Source: JAJCYK01 sp965212195 | Lineage (GTDB): Bacteria > Bacteroidota > Bacteroidia > Cytophagales > Cyclobacteriaceae | Direction of reading: 5' to 3' | Length of the DNA: 64,000 nucleotides | NCBI GenBank assembly: GCA_965212195.1 | Contig: CBDBUW010000015.1 | Location: 124,001-188,000, forward strand | Shown: one piece after another, positions 33,912 through 42,416 of the stretch | Numbering within the stretch: position 1 is the stretch's first letter | Layout of the letters: each line of letters starts with the position of its first letter | Position numbers and translations under genes: made by a program | Notes under the pieces: generated by a model | What the model saw: only the letters and a program-made list of their open reading frames with translations | Databases searched by the model: none | Told to the model about the DNA's origin: nothing

Positions 33912-33996
33912 TGCCCTACATACCCTACGTTTTTAGCTATATACAGAGATCCGTTCATATTTGGGCATGGCTCGAATAATGGCTATCTTGTATACC

Positions 33997-34470
33997 ATGT
34001 GGTGGTCTAGAAAATTACTTTCAACCATTGTTCTGATTATCTTCGGTGTATACCTGATACATCAATCATTACCCCATCAGCATCATCAGAACGTCGACCA
34101 TTACCCCCACGAAGAAGCAAGGCCCCATCATCATCACGATCAGGAACATCATCACCAAGACCAGGAACATCAGCACCACAACCAGGAACATCAGCACCAC
34201 GATTCCTATCCCATTGGCTTTTTAGGCAGGTTGTTAGAGAAACACACTCACAGCAACTACCCTCCTGATGATTCAAATTTTTATACTGCCGGTCATAAGC
34301 AAAAAATCAAGGTCAAAAATAATACCCTTTCTTTTGCACTTGTTTCAGCTCCCATCACATATTCTGAAATCAATAGTAACCCAGCCCCGTACAAGGCTTA
34401 TTTCCACCTTATGGAGCGGTCTTGTGGGATTCGTGGGCAGCGGGCACCTCCCAGTCCTTTTACAACCTGA
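33997..34470 (+). CDS. His-rich membrane-anchored protein, putative metal-binding
   Basis: From ATG 33997 (MWWSRKLLSTIVLIIFGVYLIHQ) a basic start and one membrane helix anchor a long His/Glu/Gln/Asp segment with repeated HHxDQEH units (about 34090-34215). Other starts are possible in frame (ATG 33967, 33979). About 30 His are present. The C-terminal ~70 residues lack His and end in RGQRAPPSPF. The His repeats differ in phase, suggesting growth by slippage of a CAGGAACATCA-type unit. Predicted periplasmic metal buffer for the downstream pump; inferred from composition and context. Confidence 0.65.
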   Translation: MWWSRKLLSTIVLIIFGVYLIHQSLPHQHHQNVDHYPHEEARPHHHHDQEHHHQDQEHQHHNQEHQHHDSYPIGFLGRLLEKHTHSNYPPDDSNFYTAGHKQKIKVKNNTLSFALVSAPITYSEINSNPAPYKAYFHLMERSCGIRGQRAPPSPFTT

Positions 34471-34618
34471 ATCTTTTCCTAATATCGGTTCTGTTCCCAC
34501 ATAACCCTGACATCGAGTTTGGCGGTGTTCATAGATCTCGTACTATACATAAGCCACTTCCGTCAAGGTCCTTTTTAGAAACAAGGGACAGGACTATTGG
34601 ACTGAATACATACACATT

Positions 34619-36121
34619 ATGAAATATTATACCTTACTGGCAGCAGTGATGATCTCTGCCTGTCAACCGGGGGATGAAGGTCATTCCCATGAAACCGCCG
34701 GTGGACATTCGCATGCTACCGAGCAATTGATCAAAAAAACCGTCATTACGGACAGTCTGGAAGTATATCTGGAGTTTCCTCCACTTTCCCAAGGTACTAC
34801 CAGTACCTTTGAAATTCATTTGACGAAATTGAAAGGCTTCCAACCCCTGGTTGAGGCAGAAATTACCATCAGTTTAATCCAGGGAACGCGTGGAATACGG
34901 CAAACCGTGGATAAATCCCATTCTTTAGGAGTTTATGCGCCAGCTTTACAACCCACAACTTCCGGTTCGCATAGCTTGCAAATCGATATTGTGGGGGCAA
35001 ACTTGCAGGAGCAAATCGTGCTGGATAATATATTCGTTTATGAGAACCGTGAACAGGCATTGTCAGGTAATACAGTACCACCAGAACCTCCAGACCTGAT
35101 AAATTTCAGTAAGGAACAGGCCTGGAATGTTGAGTTCAGGACGCAGCCTGCCACCGGTGGGCAGGTCTTTGACGTGATCCACACATCCGGTGTTTGGAAG
35201 GCTACCCCCGGAGGTTACAAATCGTTAAACGCCACCGCCAGTGGGGTAGTGAGTTACGCCATTGACAATCTTACCGAGGGTACCGCCATATCCAAAGGGC
35301 AATTATTATTGTCAATCAGCAGTAAAGGGTTTGCTACTGATAATTTACAGGCTGATATTTCCAAAGCTGAAGCGGACTTCCAGCTGGCCAACTCCGAATA
35401 CCAACGAAAAAAGGCATTATTAGAGGAAAAAATAATAGCCCAAGCAGAATTTGATCAGGTGGAGAACAAATACAAAGTAGCATTGACTTCATTGGAAACA
35501 CTAAGAGCTGGTTATTCAGCAGGCAGCAAGCAGATCAGAACACCTTTTGAGGGTTTTGTGCAATCCATTGAAATCGATAATGGTGATTATGTTGAACAAG
35601 GGGATGAGTTACTAACAATTGGCACTTCCAATGCCAGAATATTAGAAGCTCAGGTTAGTCCTGCTTTCGCCTCTAAATTAAACAGCATACATAACATTTG
35701 GTATAAGGTTAAGCCAGGGACCTGGTCGGATATACAAACCTCAGGGGGAGAAATTCTCTCGGTGGGACAGGAAATTGCCATTGATCAACCATTGATCCCA
35801 TTGTTTGCTAAGGTAAATGAGCGGGTGGAATCACCGTTGGGTGGAATCACTGAAGTTCAGATTGCCTTGGGTGGACCCAGGACCGGTATTGTTATACCGG
35901 AGTCTGCTTTACTGGAGGATTACGGGATTTACTCCGTTATGGTTCAGGTAACCGGTGAGCAATACCAACGGCGACAGGTTTCAGTAGGCCGAAGGAACGG
36001 CTCCATGGTGGAGATCTTGCAGGGGTTGCGGGAGCATGAAATAGTGGTCACAGCAGGGACTTTTCAAGTAAAAATGGCCGGGATGGCGGATCAGGCGCCC
36101 GGGCATGGGCACTCACATTAA
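34619..36121 (+). CDS. heavy-metal RND efflux periplasmic adaptor (CusB/CzcB-like)
   Basis: A 500-residue membrane fusion protein. It begins as a lipoprotein (AVMISAC) with a short His-rich segment (GHSHETAGGHSHATEQ) ahead of the body. A barrel-sandwich half (ASGVVSYAIDNLTEGTAISKGQ), a coiled hairpin (DISKAEADFQLANSEYQRKKALLEEK), the second lipoyl half (IRTPFEGFVQSIEIDNGDYVEQGDELLTIG), and a beta-barrel/membrane-proximal part follow in order. It links the RND pump to an outer-membrane channel in the periplasm. The pump gene follows 10 bp after its stop, or overlaps it if the upstream start is used. Confidence 0.92.
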   Translation: MKYYTLLAAVMISACQPGDEGHSHETAGGHSHATEQLIKKTVITDSLEVYLEFPPLSQGTTSTFEIHLTKLKGFQPLVEAEITISLIQGTRGIRQTVDKSHSLGVYAPALQPTTSGSHSLQIDIVGANLQEQIVLDNIFVYENREQALSGNTVPPEPPDLINFSKEQAWNVEFRTQPATGGQVFDVIHTSGVWKATPGGYKSLNATASGVVSYAIDNLTEGTAISKGQLLLSISSKGFATDNLQADISKAEADFQLANSEYQRKKALLEEKIIAQAEFDQVENKYKVALTSLETLRAGYSAGSKQIRTPFEGFVQSIEIDNGDYVEQGDELLTIGTSNARILEAQVSPAFASKLNSIHNIWYKVKPGTWSDIQTSGGEILSVGQEIAIDQPLIPLFAKVNERVESPLGGITEVQIALGGPRTGIVIPESALLEDYGIYSVMVQVTGEQYQRRQVSVGRRNGSMVEILQGLREHEIVVTAGTFQVKMAGMADQAPGHGHSH

Positions 36122-36131
36122 CACTTCTAAA

Positions 36132-39100
36132 ATGCTGAATAGAATACTAACTGTATCCCTGCAAAATCGTTTTGTAATACTTCTGGGGGCTCTAATACTG
36201 ATTTTAGCAGGGGTATACCTAACCAAAACCATGAATGTCGATGTGTTTCCGGACCTCACTGCTCCTACAGTGACCATTCTTACGGAGGCTCATGGTCTGG
36301 AGTCAGAAGAAGTTGAAAAGCTCATCACTTTTCAATTGGAAACTGCTTTAAATGGCTCTCCAAATATACGCCGCTTGCGCTCCGCATCAGCGGTTGGAAT
36401 TTCCATTGTATGGGCCGAATTTGATTGGGGAACTGATATATATCGGGCCCGACAAATTGTCAACGAAAGATTGATTTTGGTGCAGGAGCGGTTACCCAGT
36501 GACGCAGGCACCCCCACCATGGCACCGGTATCTTCCATAATGGGTGAGATCATGCTGCTGGCCGTGGAATCTGATAGTTTGTCTGCTATGGAACTAAGGA
36601 CACTATCCGATTGGGTCATAAGTCCCCGGCTAAAGGCTCTTGGTGGTGTGGCCAACGTGATCGTGATCGGAGGGGACTTTAAGCAATACCAGGTTTCTGC
36701 CGACCCTGAGAAATTGAAATATTATGGGTTAAGCCTGGAGGAGCTTGCTGATAAGGTAGGCGAAGCCAATTTTAATACTCAGGGGGGAGTTATGAATCAA
36801 TATGGTAAGCAATACCTTATAAAGGGAAATGGCAGGGCCTACTCCCTGGAGGCTCTGGAAGATGCCCTGGTCAAACACGTGGGCAATCAGGCTATTAAGG
36901 TCAGGGATGTGGCCTCGGTAGCCATCGGTGCAGCGGACAAAATCGGCAATGGCTCCCTTAATGCCCGCTCTGCGGTTATTCTCACTATTTCCAAACAACC
37001 GGACATAAATACCCTGGACCTTACCCAACGCTTAGACCAGGCCATTGCGGATTTAAGTAATACTTTACCTGCTTCTGTGAATATCCGCAGTCAAATTTTT
37101 CGTCAGGCGGATTTTATCCAGGCTTCCGTAGATAATCTGGAAGAGACTCTATTGGAGGGGGCCTTTTTTGTGATGATCGTGCTGTTTATTTTTCTGATGA
37201 ACTGGCGTACTACCGCCATATCCTTATTGGCCATTCCCATTTCGTTAATGGCATCTATTATTGTATTACAATTATTGGGGTACACTATCAACACTATGAG
37301 TCTGGGGGGGATGGCAATAGCCATCGGAGCATTGGTTGACGATGCCATAATCGATGTAGAAAATGTATACAAACGACTTCGGCAAAATGCCCAAAAATCA
37401 TCCTCACAAAGAGAGTCTTTTATAACCGTAATAAAGGATGCATCCATTGAAATCCGCAGCTCCATTATTATTGCAACCCTGATCATTCTGGTTTCGTTTG
37501 TGCCCCTGTTCTTTCTGGGAGGCATGGAGGGAAGGTTGTTAAGACCATTGGGTATTTCTTTTGTAACATCGATACTGGCCTCACTACTGGTGGCGATTAC
37601 CGTAACGCCGGTTTTATGTTCTTTCTTGTTGAAAGATGAAGGTATGCTAAGCAAAAATCGTAATGGAACTCCGGTAGAACGATGGATAAAAATCCAATAT
37701 GGGGTGATACTGGATTTTTGTTTGAGGTTTCCCAGAACCGTCATTGGCCTAACCTTCTTAGCATTAATTGTTAGTTTATTCCTGTTCAGTCGATTGGGTA
37801 GAAGCTTCTTACCAGAGTTCAATGAAGGCTCCCTAGTAATAAGTGTAGTGGGAACTCCCGGGATGTCTTTGGTGGAGAGCAACAAAACCGGAAAGCTGGT
37901 GGAACAGTTGTTGTTGGAATTACCGGAAATTTCAGTGGTTACCAGAAGGACCGGCCGCGCCGAACTTGACGAGCATGCCCAAGGCGTTAACGCCGCTGAA
38001 ATCGATGCCCCCTTTGTTCTCGGTAAAAAGAAGAAAGACCTGTTCTTTCAGGAGGTTAGAGATCGACTAAGCGTGGTCCCCGGGGTCAATATCACCATAG
38101 GCCAACCCATTGCCCACAGGATTGATCATATGCTGTCCGGGACCAGGGCTAACATTGCCGTTAAAATTTTTGGACCCGATCTGAGTCTGCTTTACCAATT
38201 AGGAAAATCTATTGAAGCGCAAATGGAGAGTGTAAAGGGATTGGTGGATGTAGCGGTCACGCAACAGATTGAGGTGCCCCAAGTACGTATCACACCGAAT
38301 CGTCAACTGTTAGCAGCTCATGGGATGACGGTAGAAGATCTTATGGCACAGGTAAATATCGCATTTGCAGGGGAACAAGTGGGTGAAATATACGAGGGGG
38401 AGCGGTATTTTGATCTGGTGGTACGCTTTCAACAAAATGCCCGGGATAAAATTGAAATCCTGGAAAACGCCTTGATCGCATCGCCACAAGGCTATCATCT
38501 TACTCTGGATCAGCTAGTCAGCGTTAAATCACTGAGTAGCCCCAATACCATTGAAAGAGAAAATGTGCAACGAAAGATAGTGGTGGCTGCAAATGTTCAA
38601 GGGCGGGATCTTCTGGGGGCGGTAAATGAGATAAAGGATGTGGTTAGCGAAAATATCACTATGCCGGAAGGGTACCGGGTAGAATACGGCGGGCAATTTG
38701 AAAGTGAAGCCAAAGCCTCTCAATTGTTGTTAATCACTGCCATACTTTCCATACTGATTATTTTCCTTTTGCTTTACCTGGAATTTCAAAAGGTAAAACT
38801 AGCCACCATTATTTTGCTCAATTTGCCCTTGGCTATTATTGGAGGAATAGTGGTGGTCTATGCTACTACCGGAATCATAAATATTGCAGTAACTATTGGT
38901 TTCATCAGTTTATTCGGTATTGCCACCAGAAATGGAATATTATTGGTATCGCGCTACGAGGACCTGCAGCGGGATGGTGTTCATGGTATGGAACTGATCC
39001 GTAAAGGGGCCTTGGACAGGCTTAACCCTATAATCATGACGGCTCTCACCACAGGGCTTGCTCTGGTTCCCCTGGCATTGAAAGTGGGCCAGCCAGGCAG

Positions 39101-39230
39101 TGAGATCCAAAGCCCCATGGCCATAGTAATTCTGGGAGGATTGTTGTCGGCTACTATTTTAAATTTGATGGTGGTGCCCTGTATTTATATGTTGATATCA
39201 AGGATGTCATTAAACAAAGAGGAGGTTTAG
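36132..39230 (+). CDS. heavy-metal RND efflux pump (CusA/CzcA family)
   Basis: About 1030 residues, an HME-RND inner-membrane proton/metal antiporter. Family features: MNVDVFPDLTAPTVT, the conserved TM4 stretch GGMAIAIGALVDDAIIDVENVYKRL, and EFNEGSLVI and RANIAVKIFGPDL in the porter domain. Start ATG 36132 (MLNRILTVSLQNRF) is preferred to ATG 36105 inside the adaptor gene. Acidic TM4 residues fit proton-coupled export; whether Cu(I), Ag, Zn, Co or Ni is exported cannot be fixed by eye. No outer-membrane factor gene lies next to it, which is unusual for a complete operon. Confidence 0.92.
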   Translation: MLNRILTVSLQNRFVILLGALILILAGVYLTKTMNVDVFPDLTAPTVTILTEAHGLESEEVEKLITFQLETALNGSPNIRRLRSASAVGISIVWAEFDWGTDIYRARQIVNERLILVQERLPSDAGTPTMAPVSSIMGEIMLLAVESDSLSAMELRTLSDWVISPRLKALGGVANVIVIGGDFKQYQVSADPEKLKYYGLSLEELADKVGEANFNTQGGVMNQYGKQYLIKGNGRAYSLEALEDALVKHVGNQAIKVRDVASVAIGAADKIGNGSLNARSAVILTISKQPDINTLDLTQRLDQAIADLSNTLPASVNIRSQIFRQADFIQASVDNLEETLLEGAFFVMIVLFIFLMNWRTTAISLLAIPISLMASIIVLQLLGYTINTMSLGGMAIAIGALVDDAIIDVENVYKRLRQNAQKSSSQRESFITVIKDASIEIRSSIIIATLIILVSFVPLFFLGGMEGRLLRPLGISFVTSILASLLVAITVTPVLCSFLLKDEGMLSKNRNGTPVERWIKIQYGVILDFCLRFPRTVIGLTFLALIVSLFLFSRLGRSFLPEFNEGSLVISVVGTPGMSLVESNKTGKLVEQLLLELPEISVVTRRTGRAELDEHAQGVNAAEIDAPFVLGKKKKDLFFQEVRDRLSVVPGVNITIGQPIAHRIDHMLSGTRANIAVKIFGPDLSLLYQLGKSIEAQMESVKGLVDVAVTQQIEVPQVRITPNRQLLAAHGMTVEDLMAQVNIAFAGEQVGEIYEGERYFDLVVRFQQNARDKIEILENALIASPQGYHLTLDQLVSVKSLSSPNTIERENVQRKIVVAANVQGRDLLGAVNEIKDVVSENITMPEGYRVEYGGQFESEAKASQLLLITAILSILIIFLLLYLEFQKVKLATIILLNLPLAIIGGIVVVYATTGIINIAVTIGFISLFGIATRNGILLVSRYEDLQRDGVHGMELIRKGALDRLNPIIMTALTTGLALVPLALKVGQPGSEIQSPMAIVILGGLLSATILNLMVVPCIYMLISRMSLNKEEV

Positions 39231-39363
39231 CGACAGGTACAGCAGTAGTAAAAGAGGGAACCAGTCTCTCCCTATTCGCCAAGGCTTCTCAGGGCGAGGC
39301 ACACATTCGCACTGGTGCTGTTTGGTAGCCCTTGAGATGAATCCGATAATAGTAAATGACTTT

Positions 39364-39449
39364 TTCAACGTCTGTTTTCGGCCAAAAGCGGACATTTCCA
39401 ATAACTGTTTTTAACAGAAATGGGCTAATTTTTATTTACGTTGTGCGCC
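39364..39449 (-). repeat. Palindromic site a (integron-attC-like candidate)
   Basis: Between the pump gene (plus) and the VOC gene (minus). It contains the palindrome GTCTGTTTTCGGCCAAAAGCGGAC (39370-39393). On the minus strand it runs from GCACAAC (R''-like, 39440-39446, 5 bases after the VOC stop) to GACGTTGAAA (R'-like, about 39363-39372). The remainder of the gap 39231-39363 shows nothing else I can name. Confidence 0.5.
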
Positions 39450-39453
39450 CGTT

Positions 39454-39876
39454 TTATTTCTCTGCATGAAGTCCAATCTTATTTCCTTCTGTGTCAATTA
39501 TCACTGCAACAAATCCTGCATCTATGTTATTAGATCCTGTATCTATTTTTCTTCTAGGTACAATAATCTTTCCACCTGCTGGTTCAACTTTGTCAAGTAC
39601 TTTTTGAATATTCGGATTTGCATTGATATAAATCAACGTACCATCGCTAGAGGGATTATTTTGTTCTGATTTAGATAACACTCCAGTTACTCTTGAAGAT
39701 TTTGCTTGGGCGACTTCAGGATTAAACGGGAAGAAAGCAGCATCATTATCTCCGTCTTTTCGCTTTACCATTTGAATATCTAAGATCATTTCATAAAACG
39801 TTTTTGACCTGTCAAGGTCTATTACAGGGATTTCGAACCAGGTTAAAACGTTAGTCTCCTCACTAATTTTTTTCAT
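39454..39876 (-). CDS. VOC (glyoxalase-like) family protein
   Basis: A 140-residue vicinal-oxygen-chelate protein with the paired beta-alpha-beta-beta-beta fold: LTWFEIPVIDLDRSKTFYE...LDIQM in the first half and LIYINANPNIQKVLDKVEPAGGKIIVPRR...GFVAVIIDTEGNKIGLHA in the second. It lacks a signal. Proteins of this type bind small organic molecules or antibiotics. It is the last gene of the same-orientation island series, just before palindromic site a, and 39 bp after the alpha/beta hydrolase. Confidence 0.85.
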   Translation of the reverse strand: MKKISEETNVLTWFEIPVIDLDRSKTFYEMILDIQMVKRKDGDNDAAFFPFNPEVAQAKSSRVTGVLSKSEQNNPSSDGTLIYINANPNIQKVLDKVEPAGGKIIVPRRKIDTGSNNIDAGFVAVIIDTEGNKIGLHAEK

Positions 39877-39915
39877 GATTTTAATTCAATTGTAGGAAAT
39901 TTTTCTACACCGCTT

Positions 39916-40824
39916 TTATTCATATTTCATTAAAAATTTTAACACTTCTACGAATGTCTTCTTAATTTCCTCATTGTCCAATCCGCCCTCGAATTTATCA
40001 AACATATGGCCAAATCCTTTCATCTCGATAAATTGGTATTCAATGTTATTTTTCTCAAATTCTTGAGACAATTTAAGTGATTGAGAAAAGGGTACGTCAG
40101 TATCTTTAGTTCCGTGTATCAAAAAAGTAGGTGGGAAGTTTTGGCGAATATTCCGTGCAGGGCACAGAGATTTCAGTTCTTCCAAGTGATCTTCTCGATT
40201 CAAATTGGTAACCATTTTCCCCCAAGTTCCGCTTTGTCTAGTATAGACGTAAAAATCATATCGTTCCTTAAATGAGGCATTGGTGATTGTGGAATCATCA
40301 ATGGAAGTTAAAGCATCTTCTGCCGTTACTCTGTCCATCTGCATATAATATTCATCTGGCGCATTTGCCCAATCATCAAGAATGTCACCATAACCATAAA
40401 AAGAAACGATTGCCTTTGGCGCTTGTTCCATGGTATTTCCAGCCAATATCGATAAATACGCTCCTGCAGAATGTCCTACCAAGTAAATTTTTTCTTTATC
40501 AATCTTCAGTAAGTCTTCTCCATTTTTTCTTGTCCATGTAATCGCATCTTGAATATCATTACTTATTTGCCTAAGGGGAGTAGTAGGAGCAATTCTGTAA
40601 TCAATGGAAATAATTGAATATCCATTATCCAAATAGTAAGTGATTTGCTCTTCTGGTACATCTTCCCGGCTTCCTGATACCAGTCCTCCTCCATGTATCC
40701 AAATGATTGCCGGATTTAAGTCTATGCCTCCCTTGAGGCGATATAAATCAGCTTTTATTTCAATGCCGTCAATGTCTTTATATGAAAAAGTCTTTTTCTC
40801 TATTGATCGTCGTTCGGTATTCAT
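39916..40824 (-). CDS. alpha/beta hydrolase (BD-FAE/HSL-type esterase)
   Basis: A 302-residue hydrolase. Oxyanion motif HGGG at about residue 44, nucleophile elbow GHSAGAY at about 116-122, then GTKDTDVPF and the catalytic His in KGFGHMF give a complete Ser-Asp-His triad. No signal peptide. Likely an esterase of short acyl esters; exact substrate unknown. It shares the space with the VOC gene without a palindrome between them, so the two could be one cassette. Confidence 0.88.
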   Translation of the reverse strand: MNTERRSIEKKTFSYKDIDGIEIKADLYRLKGGIDLNPAIIWIHGGGLVSGSREDVPEEQITYYLDNGYSIISIDYRIAPTTPLRQISNDIQDAITWTRKNGEDLLKIDKEKIYLVGHSAGAYLSILAGNTMEQAPKAIVSFYGYGDILDDWANAPDEYYMQMDRVTAEDALTSIDDSTITNASFKERYDFYVYTRQSGTWGKMVTNLNREDHLEELKSLCPARNIRQNFPPTFLIHGTKDTDVPFSQSLKLSQEFEKNNIEYQFIEMKGFGHMFDKFEGGLDNEEIKKTFVEVLKFLMKYE

Positions 40825-40943
40825 TTTGCGGCTGAATTTTTTATGTCATTCACAAGGTGGTGCAGCACTTGTTTATGTATGGATAATTTACGCGTATTTG
40901 CCTCCAAAACTGTAAATAAACTCAAAATCGAGAATAGGGATAC

Positions 40944-41033
40944 TCCTCAATGTCTGCTTTGGGTCGAATTCTGAAGTACACATACGTCCAAGAATGGACA
41001 GTCAACTAGCAGCATACACACATTGTTGTGGGC
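40944..41033 (-). repeat. Palindromic site b (attC-like candidate)
   Basis: A half-decayed repeat copy (TGTCTGCTTTGGGTCGAATTCTG, 40951-40973) lies at its left. At its right the minus strand reads CCCACAACAATGTG (41019-41032) two bases after the stop codon of a gene remnant. R'-like side: GACATTGAGG. The gap 40825-40943 otherwise shows nothing. Confidence 0.45.
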
Positions 41034-41034
41034 G

Positions 41035-41208
41035 TTATAATACACCTTTCGGTTTAATCAACTGGTAACTTGTCAAAGAAAGCAATGCCACTGAGCTTAC
41101 TAGAAACGGGATACCATCCTTAAATGAAAGTCCGCTTACCTTAACATGAGTAAAGTCTTGAATTAGGACGAGAAAAGAAGCAATAAACGAAAAACTTCTG
41201 CCGTTTGG
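41035..41208 (-). pseudogene. C-terminal remnant of a membrane protein (no start codon)
   Basis: Directly behind the SDR stop on the minus strand, an open frame runs from after a TAG at 41206-41208 to TAA at 41035-41037: SFSFIASFLVLIQDFTHVKV, then a second hydrophobic stretch IPFLVSSVALLSLTSYQLI and KPKGVL-stop. There is no ATG, GTG or TTG at its head. Its stop sits two bases from the AACAATG boundary of site b, like the tail of an older cassette gene. It could be a chance frame, but the hydrophobic pattern argues against that. Confidence 0.4.
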
Positions 41209-41232
41209 CTATCAAAAATGAGGCCATCAAGT

Positions 41233-42057
41233 TTATGACTTTTCAAATTCATCCCATCTTTTCTTAGTTTTTTGGCCAATTGCATTCATCAATTTGTAAT
41301 AAATTGGGCGTGGTATTGCACTGGCGAGTTTAACAATAAGCCGACGCCTGAAACCAGGGATGCACAAGACCTCTGCTTTTTCTAATGCTCTTAAGGATTT
41401 GTCCACCACCTCTTCAGGCTTCAACCACTTCTTTTGTTCTTTCGTGAAGTCTGCACCTAGCCGTGAATGAAACTCAGTCACGGTGAATCCCGGAATTAAT
41501 GCCTGCACACGAATACCTGTCCCCATCAAGGAAACATGTAATGATTCTGTGAAACTGATTAGATATGCTTTGGTTGCCCCATAATTTTCCAATGTAACCA
41601 TGTTGAAATAAGCGCCAAGAGAGGAAACATTAATGATATCTCCACTTTTTCGCTCTAGCATATGCGGCAGGGCAGCGCGGATGAATCTAACTGGTGCCAC
41701 ATTATGAACCATGATCATCGCTTCTAGGGAATCGGGAGAGTGTTCCCATAAAAAACCGGGTTCCCAGTAGCCAGCGTTGTTGATGAGAATATCTAGCCGA
41801 TCAAGACTTTTGATACGTTCCTCAACCTTTTTCATTTCCTCGGTTTGGGAAAGTTCTGCTATTATGATTTCGACCGTGGTATTATAAGTTGTTTCTAAGT
41901 TTCTTGCACGCTCTATTAGTTCTTTCTGTCTGCGTCCATGGAGAATAAGATCAAATCCACCATGAGCTAGACGATTCGCAAAAGCTGCGCCAATACCACT
42001 GGTTGCACCGGTTACAAGAGCACATGGCCTGTCATATGATTCATTCATGATATTCAT
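41233..42057 (-). CDS. short-chain dehydrogenase/reductase (SDR)
   Basis: A 274-residue Rossmann oxidoreductase. The cofactor motif TGATSGIG follows the first strand (ALVTG), HGRRQKEL suggests NADP(H) preference through the Arg residues, NNAGYW and the catalytic YGATK are present with a preceding Ser in NVSSLGAY. A C-terminal basic hydrophobic tail (RRLIVKLASAIPRPIYYKLM) may associate with membrane. Substrate unknown. It stands alone between palindromic sites c (upstream) and b (downstream). Confidence 0.9.
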   Translation of the reverse strand: MNIMNESYDRPCALVTGATSGIGAAFANRLAHGGFDLILHGRRQKELIERARNLETTYNTTVEIIIAELSQTEEMKKVEERIKSLDRLDILINNAGYWEPGFLWEHSPDSLEAMIMVHNVAPVRFIRAALPHMLERKSGDIINVSSLGAYFNMVTLENYGATKAYLISFTESLHVSLMGTGIRVQALIPGFTVTEFHSRLGADFTKEQKKWLKPEEVVDKSLRALEKAEVLCIPGFRRRLIVKLASAIPRPIYYKLMNAIGQKTKKRWDEFEKS

Positions 42058-42099
42058 CCTATATAATTAAAAATAATCAGAAGCATCAATTGTGCTATA

Positions 42100-42220
42100 G
42101 ACTAACGCTCTCTGTTTCATTGCCCAACGGTCCGAGCTATGGGCAGGACATTTCTAAAATACGAAAAACATCCAATGTCTCCTTTGGGTCGTGAGCGGGC
42201 TACCAGTTCATTGTTGGAGA
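42100..42220 (-). repeat. Palindromic site c (attC-like candidate, most complete)
   Basis: On the minus strand the element starts with CTCCAACAATG (42209-42219), five bases after the stop of the remnant at 42225, and ends with GCGTTAGTC (42100-42108), a classical GTTRRRY-style core. The span is 121 bp. Inside, a palindrome half TGTCTCCTTTGGGTCGTGAGCGGGC (42177-42201) pairs loosely with AGGACATT at 42145-42152. Lengths and ends resemble integron attC sites. Confidence 0.5.
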
Positions 42221-42224
42221 GAGT

Positions 42225-42416
42225 TTATTCAATCTTCCACTCTTCCAAATGGTCTACTGGCCTTGGTAATTTTACTTCAAGCCATTTCATTAAAGTCCCA
42301 GGTTTAAACTTCTTATCTTTCGTTTCTATGACCCATGACAAAAAATCTTGTGGTCCGCCATTCATATAGGGAGGCGGAGAGACAGGGTAGAATACTGCGG
42401 GAAGTCTTTCTACATT
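42225..42416 (-). pseudogene. C-terminal gene remnant fused in frame behind the histidine kinase stop
   Basis: Immediately after the kinase TAA (42417-42419), the same minus-strand frame stays open for 63 codons to TAA at 42225. It reads VERLPAVFYPVSPPPYMNGG, PQDFLSWVIETKDKKFKPG, then TLMKWLEVKLPRPVDHLEEW. This reads like a genuine soluble protein tail and is unrelated to the kinase. No start codon heads it except an internal ATG (about 42 residues from the end), so it is a truncated gene or a very small ORF. Confidence 0.45.

Noticed and set aside
34268..34504. Alternative plus frame over the end of the second His-rich gene, suggesting a frameshift
   Set aside because: The shorter frame already ends plausibly at 34470 and the alternative has no recognisable domain; a frameshift cannot be shown.
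39231..39363. Terminator for the RND pump
   Set aside because: A weak GGGA/TCCC pairing near 39256-39272 has no T run; not convincing.
39210..39401. Minus ORF over the pump 3' end and site a
   Set aside because: Composition follows the palindrome and the reverse of the pump gene; not a gene.
42139..42369. Plus-strand 76-codon ORF in the SDR-kinase gap
   Set aside because: Runs through the palindromic site and antisense to the kinase-linked gene tail; no protein-like features.
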